NCBI RefSeq assembly: GCF_002005425.1 | Contig: NZ_CP019704.1 | Coordinates: 2,748,001-2,812,000 of the forward strand | From: Polaribacter sp. BM10 | Lineage (GTDB): Bacteria; Bacteroidota; Bacteroidia; Flavobacteriales; Flavobacteriaceae | DNA length: 64,000 nucleotides | Reading direction: 5' to 3' | Shown: piece after piece, positions 25,130-33,054 of the stretch | Numbering within the stretch: the first letter of the stretch is position 1 | How the letters are laid out: each line of letters begins with the position of its first letter | The notes under the pieces: model-generated | Told to the model about the DNA's origin: nothing | The model's database searches: none | What the model saw: only the letters and a program-made list of their open reading frames with translations | Translations under genes and position numbers: made by a program

Positions 25130-26080
25130 GAAATTAACAACTAACTGATTGAAACTCGCTGTGTATTTTAATATTATTGATGTTTTTATTAAAAATACCT
25201 ATATTGATAAACTGTAATACAGTTGCTGCTGTGATTTTGTATAGTGTTCTATTTTTAAGTTGTTTAGATGATTTATAAGGATTTCTTCTAATCATAAATT
25301 GGTTACAAAGTTGAGAAAATAATGTTTAAATTCTTTGACGTTTTTTCTAAAATATAAGCTTGTTTCTTGTGTTTTTTTTTTGATTATTTCTCGTCACAGT
25401 ATTTAGGATTTTATTACAAGTTTCAAATAAATTTAGTTGAAATTCAGAAGATAAATATCCTTTGTCTGTTATTAACGTTCAGCCTATGATTTGGGTCTGA
25501 ATATCTTTTAAATAGTGAAAATCGTACACTGAGGCTGGACTTAAGTAAAAACTTTGAAATACACCATTTACAGAACAAAAAGCATGTAATTTGTGTCCAT
25601 GATACCTGAACTTTGTGAAGCACAATACCCTTTATCTGGAAAGCTATAATTTGATTCTTAACATATTTTAGATTGATAACCTCTTGATAATTTGCAAATT
25701 TATAAGGGCATACTATTCACAATAAAATAGTCTCCAAACTCGTTAAAACATCAGACCAATTTTAAATGAATAACCTCTATATGATTTGATAAATTTCTTT
25801 TTCTTTTGTTGTAAATACTTCGTTCTATTTTATTAGAAATTGACTTAGGAGCTTTGTAAATAGATCAATTTCACTATCAACTCCCATAAATTCATCAGTT
25901 AATTTTAGACTTATGCCTATGATAGCTTAACAGTTGTTTTTATTTGATATTTATCCTTAAAATTTCCAATATTCTTTTTTAACTTGCATTTAAGTTGTTC
26001 ATCGTAAATGTTTTGATGTTAAAACAATTTTTTGATTATCAGTAAGTTGAATAGCTTTTTTTAAGTTAAATCATAATGAA
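25130..26080 (-). mobile_element. Decayed IS982-family transposase
   Basis: No intact reading frame exists, but minus-strand fragments in all three frames line up in order. They are QLTDNQKIVLTSKHLR, GNFKDKYQIKT, LSYHRHKSKIN, DEFMGVDSEIDLFTKLLSQF, DYFIVNSMP, FPDKGYCASQSSG, YHGHKLHAFCSVNGVFQSF, SPASVYDFHYLKDIQTQI, ITDKGYLSSEFQLNLFETC and TAATVLQFINIGIFNKNINN. This is the DDE transposase of IS982-type elements; DKGYLS carries a catalytic Asp, and another catalytic Asp appears as Asn in FIVNS. Many frameshifts and stops separate the pieces, so the element has been dead for a long time. The ends are not clear. It explains the gene-free stretch between the integrase and the AraC gene. Confidence 0.8.
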
Positions 26081-26219
26081 CAACGTGTTATAAATAGTAT
26101 TCAAATAAGTTAAATTTTAAAAAGGAATGAATATTAATGCAGATAGGATATAAATGTAAAATGAAGTTTAGTTGTATGGATAAAATTAGGACTATAAAAA
26201 ATACTTCATCTTAAAAAAT

Positions 26220-27068
26220 TTAACCAAATAAATGATTTCTATAATTTGTAGGTGTTGTTTTTTTTAGTCTTTTAAACTGTCTGTTAAAGTTGGATATATT
26301 TGAAAAGCCAACATTAAAAGCTATTTCATTTATAGAGATTTCTTTAGATTTCTGTAAAATTTTACATGCATTTTCTATGCGTAATTCTGTTAAAAAATTA
26401 ATGTATGTTTTATTTGTTCGCTTTTTAAAATACTTGCAAAAAGCATTTTTTGTCATATTCGCTACTTCCGAAATTTCTAATAATGTTATAGGTAAATGAG
26501 CGTTTTCAATAGTGTATTCAAAAACAGAACGCATTCTGTTTCCTTCTCTATCAGTGTATTTTTTAGAATAATTAAAACTAGATAAGTATTCAAATTCAGA
26601 GGAAGATATCAACTTCATTAATTTTAAGAAAATTATAAATCGTTCCATTTTCGTGGTTTTTTTTAATTCTAAAAACAAGTGTTTAATTTCTATTTGATTT
26701 GATGTAATTCTAAACCCTTTTTCAGATTTTTCAAAAAAACTAGTAATTTCTTTAAATTCATTTAAGCTAAAAAAAACATTTCCAAAAGAATCTTTTGTAA
26801 AAAAAAGACTCAACATTTTCGATTTTTCTTGTGTATTTTCTTCACTTTTAAAAGCATGAGGTAAATTACTCCCAATAATAAAAATATCATTTGTAGTATA
26901 GCTAGAAATACTATCGCCAACCAATAAGGTTCCTTTCCCTTGTTCTATAAAACTTATTTGAATTTCATCATGCTGATGCAGTTTATCATAAAAAACTAGC
27001 TCAATGTCTTCTTGATAAATCAATGCGTTATTTTCTGGCTTTGTTATTTTAAAAGGATAAACTTTCAT
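26220..27068 (-). CDS. AraC-family regulator of the hydroxyproline cluster
   Basis: The 282-residue protein has an N-terminal cupin sensor (HQHDEIQISFIEQGKGTLLVG around 32-52; SNLPHAFKSEE) and a C-terminal double helix-turn-helix. The latter includes LLEISEVANMTKNAFCKYFK and INEIAFNVGFSNISNFNRQF. Such proteins bind asymmetric sites, often as direct repeats about 21 bp apart, and respond to small ligands. It is divergent from the hydroxyproline operon, and the 245-bp region between contains four copies of one motif. Hydroxyproline or an intermediate as inducer is inference from position. Confidence 0.88.
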   Translation of the reverse strand: MKVYPFKITKPENNALIYQEDIELVFYDKLHQHDEIQISFIEQGKGTLLVGDSISSYTTNDIFIIGSNLPHAFKSEENTQEKSKMLSLFFTKDSFGNVFFSLNEFKEITSFFEKSEKGFRITSNQIEIKHLFLELKKTTKMERFIIFLKLMKLISSSEFEYLSSFNYSKKYTDREGNRMRSVFEYTIENAHLPITLLEISEVANMTKNAFCKYFKKRTNKTYINFLTELRIENACKILQKSKEISINEIAFNVGFSNISNFNRQFKRLKKTTPTNYRNHLFG

Positions 27069-27195
27069 TTGTTTTTTGTTAAAATGTCGGTTTGTATGAT
27101 GTCAATTTTTCATCAAAATTGTATCGCGAACTAATTTAGAAACTATAATTAATTATGATTAGCTCAACTTATCAAGCTTTAATATTTAATACAAA

Positions 27196-27291
27196 ACTAT
27201 TCATAATTAATTATATAAACACAATAATGAATAATATAGTATAAATAATGAATAATTTAATCTTATTTTTTAAGCGAGACTATTCATAATT
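27196..27291. promoter_or_regulatory. Four-copy operator candidate upstream of the hydroxyproline genes
   Basis: AATAATGAATAAT occurs at 27223-27235 and 27244-27256, exactly 21 bp apart. ACTATTCATAATT, close to its reverse complement (two mismatches), occurs at 27196-27208 and 27279-27291. The two outer copies point opposite to the two inner ones. The 21-bp period (two helical turns) suits AraC-type binding. Low sequence complexity makes chance similarity a real risk. Confidence 0.5.
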
Positions 27292-27313
27292 TTATCAATC
27301 AAATTATAACAAA

Positions 27314-28270
27314 ATGAAATCTAATTGGGAAGGTGTAATGCCTGCAGTATTTACATGGCTAAAAGAGTCAAAATATGGCAATCTTGAAATTGACTTTGAT
27401 ACAACTCAAAAACAGGCCGCAAGTATTTTAAAAACTCAAGGAAAGGACGGAAGCAGAATGTGTGGACTTGTGGGGTCTGGTACTCTGGGTGAGAATAGCT
27501 ACCTGAGCACCAAACAACGTCTTTCTTTACTAAAATCTCTTTCTGAGGTTGCCAAAGAATACAATGTTCCGTTAATCAGCGGAGCATCAGCAGCAACTAA
27601 GGAAGAACTTGCCAAAATCATTGAAGGACTTGCAACAGTTGGAGTGGATACAGTTATGGTGATGCCTCCAAAAACGAAGGCAGTTCCTTCTGAAAAAGAA
27701 ATGTATGAGTACTTTGCTCTTTCAGAAACAACTGCAAAAGATGTAGGCGTAACCATTATGCCTTATAACAATCCAGATGCAGCAGGTTATCATGCAATCT
27801 CAACTGAGCTTCTTATGAGACTTTCTGTGCTTCCTAAAGTAACTGCTCTTAAAATATCGACTATAGATGTTTCAATTATTGAAACACTGATGTTAGAAAA
27901 TAAAGATTTAAAAATTTTGGCAGGAGTAGACACAGTTACTGTACATGCAGGACTCGCTGGAGCATGTGGTGGAATTACGGGTGTAGGTTGTATCTTTCCA
28001 AAAGCTAGTGTTACGATGCAAGAGTATGTTTTAAAGGGAGAATGGGCAGAGGCCAACAAAATTTCTCAAGCTTTAAATTCTTTATCTTATTTGGATGCTC
28101 AGCCTTTGCTTTTGGAGTATCTTAAACTTGCCATGGGAATTCATCACAATGATGTTGCTGGAGGACTGCGTACCTTTGGTAAGAAGCTAACGAAACAGCA
28201 AATTGACGATGTACGTGCAAGATATATGCTGGCAAAAGAAAGACTGGAAGTACTGGATTTAGTAAGTTAA
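27314..28270 (+). CDS. DapA-family aldolase/dehydratase, probable 1-pyrroline-4-hydroxy-2-carboxylate deaminase
   Basis: The 318-residue TIM-barrel protein has the family's Schiff-base lysine (Lys 180 in TALKIST), the catalytic Tyr 151 in MPYNNP and GVVGSGT-like LVGSGTLGEN near 52-61. DapA relatives include dihydrodipicolinate synthase and the hydroxyproline-pathway deaminase. The surrounding genes make the latter the best call: it would deaminate pyrroline-4-hydroxy-2-carboxylate to alpha-ketoglutarate semialdehyde. Codon use is unlike its neighbours: leucine is mostly CTT/CTG instead of TTA and the gene is visibly richer in G+C, suggesting separate acquisition. It is first after the divergent AraC gene, 145 bp upstream of the dehydrogenase. 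Confidence 0.83.
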   Translation: MKSNWEGVMPAVFTWLKESKYGNLEIDFDTTQKQAASILKTQGKDGSRMCGLVGSGTLGENSYLSTKQRLSLLKSLSEVAKEYNVPLISGASAATKEELAKIIEGLATVGVDTVMVMPPKTKAVPSEKEMYEYFALSETTAKDVGVTIMPYNNPDAAGYHAISTELLMRLSVLPKVTALKISTIDVSIIETLMLENKDLKILAGVDTVTVHAGLAGACGGITGVGCIFPKASVTMQEYVLKGEWAEANKISQALNSLSYLDAQPLLLEYLKLAMGIHHNDVAGGLRTFGKKLTKQQIDDVRARYMLAKERLEVLDLVS

Positions 28271-28415
28271 TCTTTTCAAATATTTAAAAATGAGAAAGCT
28301 TGGTTTTTAGAAAGTATTTTTCATTTCAAGGTAAGATTACAAAATACCTAATTGTAAAAAAAATAGCTTACAAAAGAGTAAATTAGAAAAAAAGCATTTA
28401 AGAAATACGTAAAAA

Positions 28416-29999
28416 ATGATTACAGGAAAAAATTATATAGGCAATCAATTATCTGCTAAAGGAGATAAAGTATTTACAACATTTAATCCTTTATTAAATA
28501 AAAATAATGATTGGAATATTACAGAAGCAACTCCAGAAGAAGTAGCAAAAGCTGCAAGTTTAGCAGCGAGTGCTTTTAAAGAATATTCGAAATTTTCTGG
28601 TAAAAAGAAAGCTTCTTTTTTAATAGCCATAGCAGAAGAAATAGAAAATTTAGGCGATAATTTACTAGAAGTTTACTGTGCAGAAAGTGGTTTACCTCAA
28701 GGAAGAGCAAATGGAGAAAGAGGAAGAACTTTAGGGCAATTAAGGGCTTTTGCAAATCATTTAGAAGATGGTAGTTGGGTAGAAGCTACTATAGATACAG
28801 CCCAACCAGATAGACAGCCAATTCCAAAAGTAGATTTACGTAAAATGAATGTTGCTCTAGGGCCAGTTGTGGTTTTTGGAGCATCTAATTTTCCGTTGGC
28901 ATTTTCTACAGCTGGTGGCGATGCAGCAGCAGCATTGGCGGCAGGTTGCCCAGTAATTGTAAAATCTCACCCAATGCACGCGGCAACAGGAGAAATGGTA
29001 GCCTCTGCAATTGTTAAAGCCGCCGAAAAAACAGGAATGCCAAACGGTGTTTTTTCTAATTTAAATTCAAATGGGAATGATGTTGGGCAGCAATTGGTTT
29101 TAAACGAAAATATAAAAGCAGTTGGTTTTACAGGAAGTTTAAAGGGCGGTAGAGCTTTATACAATTTAGCAGCAACTCGTAAAGAACCTATTCCTGTATT
29201 TGCAGAAATGGGAAGTGTAAATCCAGTTGTTTTATTGCCAAAGGCATTAGAAAATAGAGCAGAAAGTATTGCAAAAACTTATGCAGGTTCTATTACTTTA
29301 GGAGCGGGTCAGTTTTGTACAAATCCAGGTTTAATTATTGGGGTAAAATCAGAAGGTTTAACAAACTTTACAAACAGTTTAGCATCAGATATAAAAGAAG
29401 TAACACCTTCTTGTATGTTGCACCCTAATATTGCAAATGCATATTATAAAAATAAAGAAACCGCTTTAAATCAAAACGGAGTTGCTGTGTTGGCAGAAAT
29501 TTCTGAAAATGTACCTGCTAATTTTGCTACCCAAGCTGTAATTACAGTTAGTGGTGCAGTATTTTTAAAGAATCCAACTTTACATCACGAAGTTTTTGGA
29601 CCTTTTTCTTTAGTGGTTCAATGTGAGGATAAAGCAGAACTAGAAGAAGTACTAGCTAATTTAGAAGGACAATTAACGGGAACTATAATTTCTGATGATA
29701 ACGAACTAGAAAACTACAAAACCGTAGTTAATGAACTTCAAAATAAAGTAGGAAGAATTATTTTTAACGGAGTTCCAACAGGGGTAGAGGTTTGTCCATC
29801 AATGTTACACGGAGGGCCTTATCCAGCATCAACAGATAGTAGATTTACGGCAGTTGGGGTAGATTCTATTAAAAGATTTGTTCGCCCTTTTAGTTTTCAA
29901 GATTGGCCAAATAACTTGCTTCCAGAAGAACTGAAAAATGAAAATCCGTTAGGAATTTTAAGAACCGTTAATGGAGTAAAAACCGATAAAGAGATTTAG
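28416..29999 (+). CDS. Alpha-ketoglutarate semialdehyde (2,5-dioxovalerate) dehydrogenase, NADP-type ALDH
   Basis: The 527-residue aldehyde dehydrogenase has the Rossmann segment VVVFGASNFPLAFSTAGGD at about 151-169, VGFTGSLKGGR near 236-246, the general base Glu 264 (FAEMGSVNP) and nucleophile Cys 301 (GAGQFCTNPG). The length and the SNFPLAFS and EMGSVNP variants are those of the NADP-dependent dioxovalerate dehydrogenase group, not of betaine or succinate-semialdehyde enzymes. It produces 2-oxoglutarate, the end product of hydroxyproline breakdown, feeding the TCA cycle. Its stop codon is one base from the next start. Confidence 0.9.
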   Translation: MITGKNYIGNQLSAKGDKVFTTFNPLLNKNNDWNITEATPEEVAKAASLAASAFKEYSKFSGKKKASFLIAIAEEIENLGDNLLEVYCAESGLPQGRANGERGRTLGQLRAFANHLEDGSWVEATIDTAQPDRQPIPKVDLRKMNVALGPVVVFGASNFPLAFSTAGGDAAAALAAGCPVIVKSHPMHAATGEMVASAIVKAAEKTGMPNGVFSNLNSNGNDVGQQLVLNENIKAVGFTGSLKGGRALYNLAATRKEPIPVFAEMGSVNPVVLLPKALENRAESIAKTYAGSITLGAGQFCTNPGLIIGVKSEGLTNFTNSLASDIKEVTPSCMLHPNIANAYYKNKETALNQNGVAVLAEISENVPANFATQAVITVSGAVFLKNPTLHHEVFGPFSLVVQCEDKAELEEVLANLEGQLTGTIISDDNELENYKTVVNELQNKVGRIIFNGVPTGVEVCPSMLHGGPYPASTDSRFTAVGVDSIKRFVRPFSFQDWPNNLLPEELKNENPLGILRTVNGVKTDKEI

Positions 30000-30000
30000 A

Positions 30001-31737
30001 ATGAGATTTTTTAAGGCCTTTTTCATATTCCTTTTTGTGGCTTTTTGTAGTTGTAACTCGGCAAATGAAACCTGTAATTCATCAAAAGCAGAATTGGAAG
30101 CGCTTATCAAATCTTATGAAGATAGACAACCTTATGATAAAGAGACCTATCCATTAGGGATTTATACCAAAGAATACTATAAATCTGAAGCTGATTATGC
30201 TACAAATCAGCTTCAACATTTTAATTGTATTCGAATGGAAGAATTGTCTGAAACCGAACAGATTTCGGCAGCTTTATTGCAATTTGTTTTGCAAGATAAA
30301 ATTGATTATTACCAATTTGAACGTTACTTAAATCCGTTATTATCAGACTCAGGTTTTCATAGTAGTCTAAATTATCAAATCAAACCACTTAACAACTACG
30401 GGCAAGTAAAAGAATATTTAAAGAAGTTAAATAGTTTACCAGATTTTGTAAATCAGCATTTTAAAAATTTAAGAGAAGGTTTAGCAAAAGGAGTTTCGCA
30501 ACCTAAAGTGATTTTTAAAGGCTATGAATCTACATATAATGATCATATTGTGGACGATTACCAAAAAAGTCCGTTTTACAAACCTTTCAAAAATTTACCT
30601 TTAAGTTTACATCAAACGCAAAAGGATTCAGTTTTAAAAGCTGCAAAAATTGTAATAGAAAACACTGTAGTTCCTGAATTTAAAAGAATAAAAACTTTTT
30701 TTGAAACGGAGTATTTACCAAAAACAAGAACAAGTTTAGGGGTTTCAGAAACTCCAAACGGTGCTGCGTATTATCAAAATAGAATTAATTTTTATACCAC
30801 AAGTACACAATATACTGCAGATGACATTCATAACATTGGTATAAGAGAAGTTGCCAGAATTAAAGCAGAAATGCAAAAAATAATCAGTTCTTTAAACTTT
30901 ACAGGAAGTTTTGCTGATTTTTTAAAATTCTTAAGAACAGACGAGCAATTCTATGCAAAAACACCAAAAGAGTTGCTAATGATTGCAAGAGATATGGCAA
31001 AAAGAGCAGACGCACAATTGCCAAAATTCTTTAAAACCTTACCACGAAAACCTTATGGAGTTGCACCTGTGCCAGAAGCAATTGCTCCAAAATATACAGG
31101 AGGACGTTACATTGGAACGTCAAAAGAAAGTACAGAGCCAGGGTATTATTGGGTAAATACCTACGATTTGCCAAGTAGAACTTTGTATACACTACCTGCA
31201 TTGACAGTTCACGAAGCTGTTCCTGGGCATCATTTGCAAGGAAGTTTAAACAACGAATTGGGAGACTCTATTCCACAATTTCGAAAGAATTTATATTTAT
31301 CTGCTTATGGAGAAGGTTGGGGATTGTATTCCGAATTTTTGGCAGATGAAATGAATATGTACACCACACCTTACGAGCAGTTTGGAAAATATACCTATGA
31401 AATGTGGCGTGCTTGCAGATTGGTTGTAGATACTGGAATTCACGCAAAAGGATGGACAAGAGAACAAGTTGTAAATTATATGTCCGAAAATACGGCTTTA
31501 TCACTTCACGAAATCAACACAGAAACAGACAGATATATTTCTTGGCCAGGACAAGCATTGTCTTATAAAATTGGTGAATTAAAAACTAGAGAATTACGTG
31601 TAAAAGCAGAATCTGAATTAAAAGACAAGTTTGATATTAGAGAGTTTCACGAAGTAGTTTTAGCACAAGGAACAGTAACCTTATCAATATTAGAAAAAAG
31701 AATTCATAATTATATTAAGAACGTTAAAAATGAGTAA
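30001..31737 (+). CDS. DUF885-family metallopeptidase lipoprotein
   Basis: The 578-residue protein has a lipoprotein signal peptide (FVAFCSC; lipidated Cys about residue 18) and a DUF885 domain over its whole length. The domain includes the zinc-binding motif HEAVPGHH starting at His 404 and ERxxxYxxx-like helices (YGEGWGLYSEFLADEMNMY). DUF885 proteins are zinc peptidases of the M32/thermolysin-like type; characterised members cleave small peptides or phosphonate-like mimics. It sits inside the hydroxyproline operon, overlapping the next gene by 8 bp. A role in releasing hydroxyproline from peptides in the periplasm is attractive but inferred. Confidence 0.88.
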   Translation: MRFFKAFFIFLFVAFCSCNSANETCNSSKAELEALIKSYEDRQPYDKETYPLGIYTKEYYKSEADYATNQLQHFNCIRMEELSETEQISAALLQFVLQDKIDYYQFERYLNPLLSDSGFHSSLNYQIKPLNNYGQVKEYLKKLNSLPDFVNQHFKNLREGLAKGVSQPKVIFKGYESTYNDHIVDDYQKSPFYKPFKNLPLSLHQTQKDSVLKAAKIVIENTVVPEFKRIKTFFETEYLPKTRTSLGVSETPNGAAYYQNRINFYTTSTQYTADDIHNIGIREVARIKAEMQKIISSLNFTGSFADFLKFLRTDEQFYAKTPKELLMIARDMAKRADAQLPKFFKTLPRKPYGVAPVPEAIAPKYTGGRYIGTSKESTEPGYYWVNTYDLPSRTLYTLPALTVHEAVPGHHLQGSLNNELGDSIPQFRKNLYLSAYGEGWGLYSEFLADEMNMYTTPYEQFGKYTYEMWRACRLVVDTGIHAKGWTREQVVNYMSENTALSLHEINTETDRYISWPGQALSYKIGELKTRELRVKAESELKDKFDIREFHEVVLAQGTVTLSILEKRIHNYIKNVKNE

Positions 31738-32740
31738 ACATACTTTTGTTTGTATAGATGCACATACTTGCGGAAATCCTGTAAGAGTTATCAAAAGTGG
31801 AGGTCCAGAATTGGTTGGAAATTCAATGAGCGAAAAACGTTTGCATTTTTTAAAAGAATACGATTGGATAAGAAAAGGTTTAATGTTTGAACCACGTGGG
31901 CACGATATGATGAGTGGCTCTATTCTTTATCCACCTCACAACCCAGAAAACGATTTTGCTATTTTATTTATAGAAACTTCAGGGTGTTTGCCTATGTGTG
32001 GCCACGGAACTATTGGAACCATTACAATAGCTATAGAAGAAGGTTTGGTACAACCTAAAACTCCTGGAAAAATAAAAATGGAAGCACCTGCAGGTTTGGT
32101 TGAAATTGATTATTCAATTAAAAATGATAAAGTAGAATGGGTAAAACTAACCAATGTAAAAAGTTATTTGGCAGCAGAAAATTTAAAAATTAATTCTAAT
32201 GAACTTGGCGAGCTTACTTTTGATGTAGCTTATGGAGGTAATTTTTATGCCATTGTAGATCCACAGAAAAATTTTGCTGGTGTTCAAGATTTTACAGCTT
32301 CTGAGATTATCAAACATTCACAAGTTATAAGAGAATTAATCAATAAAAAATATCCTAATCAATTTGTGCATCCAGATAACGAAAACATAAAAGATGTAAC
32401 GCATTTGTTATGGACAGGAGATACCATTCATCCAACTTCCAATGGTAGAAATGCCGTTTTTTATGGTGATAAAGCAATTGATAGAAGCCCTTGTGGGACA
32501 GGTACATCAGCAAGATTGGCACAATTATATGCCAAAGGAAAATTAAAAATAGGAGAAGAGTTTATACACGAAAGTTTTATTGGAAGCACTTTTATTGGTA
32601 AAGTAGAAAAAGAAACTTCTATAGGAAATCAAAAAGCAATTGTACCAAGTATTAAAGGATGGGCAAAAATTTACGGACAAAATACCATTACGATAGATAC
32701 AGAAGATGATCCTTATGCTTTTGGATTTAGTGTAATTTAA
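31730..32740 (+). CDS. 4-hydroxyproline 2-epimerase
   Basis: The 336-residue member of the proline racemase superfamily has both catalytic cysteines: Cys 90 in PMCGHGTIG and Cys 255 in DRSPCGTGTSAR. Having Cys at both positions points to an epimerase/racemase and not to the Cys-Thr dehydratase of the family. HTCGNPVRVI at 12-21 is also conserved. It converts trans-4-hydroxy-L-proline to cis-4-hydroxy-D-proline, the first step of the bacterial pathway. The next steps are encoded around it (flavin dehydrogenase, deaminase, semialdehyde dehydrogenase), which favours hydroxyproline over proline as substrate. It overlaps the DUF885 gene by 8 bp, so translation is coupled. Confidence 0.92.
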   Translation: MSKHTFVCIDAHTCGNPVRVIKSGGPELVGNSMSEKRLHFLKEYDWIRKGLMFEPRGHDMMSGSILYPPHNPENDFAILFIETSGCLPMCGHGTIGTITIAIEEGLVQPKTPGKIKMEAPAGLVEIDYSIKNDKVEWVKLTNVKSYLAAENLKINSNELGELTFDVAYGGNFYAIVDPQKNFAGVQDFTASEIIKHSQVIRELINKKYPNQFVHPDNENIKDVTHLLWTGDTIHPTSNGRNAVFYGDKAIDRSPCGTGTSARLAQLYAKGKLKIGEEFIHESFIGSTFIGKVEKETSIGNQKAIVPSIKGWAKIYGQNTITIDTEDDPYAFGFSVI

Positions 32741-32783
32741 TTTTTATAAACTTAAAAAAAGGTCTGTAAAATTAGTTGGGTTA

Positions 32784-33035
32784 ATGAAAGAAGAAATATT
32801 AAAAAAGCATTGTTATACAGAATTGGTTTATCAAAGAATCAATAAAAAACTATCCACTAATTTTTGTAAAGCAGAAATTAGAGAATTCATTAAAAAAGTA
32901 ATTCAAGAAACAGAAGTTGCAAAATTCGAAAAATGTGGAAAGAATTTCTATATTTCAAACAACAAAGACAACATAAAAATAACTGTAAATTCGAATACAT
33001 TTAGAATTATTACAGTCGATAAACTAGTAAAATAA
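32784..33035 (+). CDS. DUF3781-like small protein
   Basis: The 83-residue protein has ELVYQRINKKLSTNFCKAEI, CGKNFYIS and KITVNSNTFRIITVDK. The pattern R/K-I-x-K-N-L, a middle helix, then G-K-N-(F/W)-Y and I-T-V-N-S-x-(T/S)-(F/Y)-x-I-I-T-x-x-K is that of DUF3781, a family of unknown function. It has no signal peptide and no membrane segment. It lies between the epimerase and the flavoprotein in the same direction, 43 bp and 19 bp from its neighbours, so it is probably co-expressed. It is not a known part of the hydroxyproline pathway. Confidence 0.75.
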   Translation: MKEEILKKHCYTELVYQRINKKLSTNFCKAEIREFIKKVIQETEVAKFEKCGKNFYISNNKDNIKITVNSNTFRIITVDKLVK

Positions 33036-33054
33036 CTAACTTTTTTAAAAGGAG

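Noticed and set aside
27499..28059. Minus-strand frames inside the DapA-like gene
   Set aside because: Shadow frames; the plus strand carries the catalytic Lys and Tyr motifs.
27314..28270. Dihydrodipicolinate synthase for lysine synthesis
   Set aside because: The gene sits in a catabolic operon under an AraC regulator with hydroxyproline genes; a housekeeping role is less likely, though the fold is the same.
31730..32740. Trans-3-hydroxyproline dehydratase or plain proline racemase
   Set aside because: The second active-site Cys (255) argues against the dehydratase, and the operon encodes the hydroxyproline route, not proline use.
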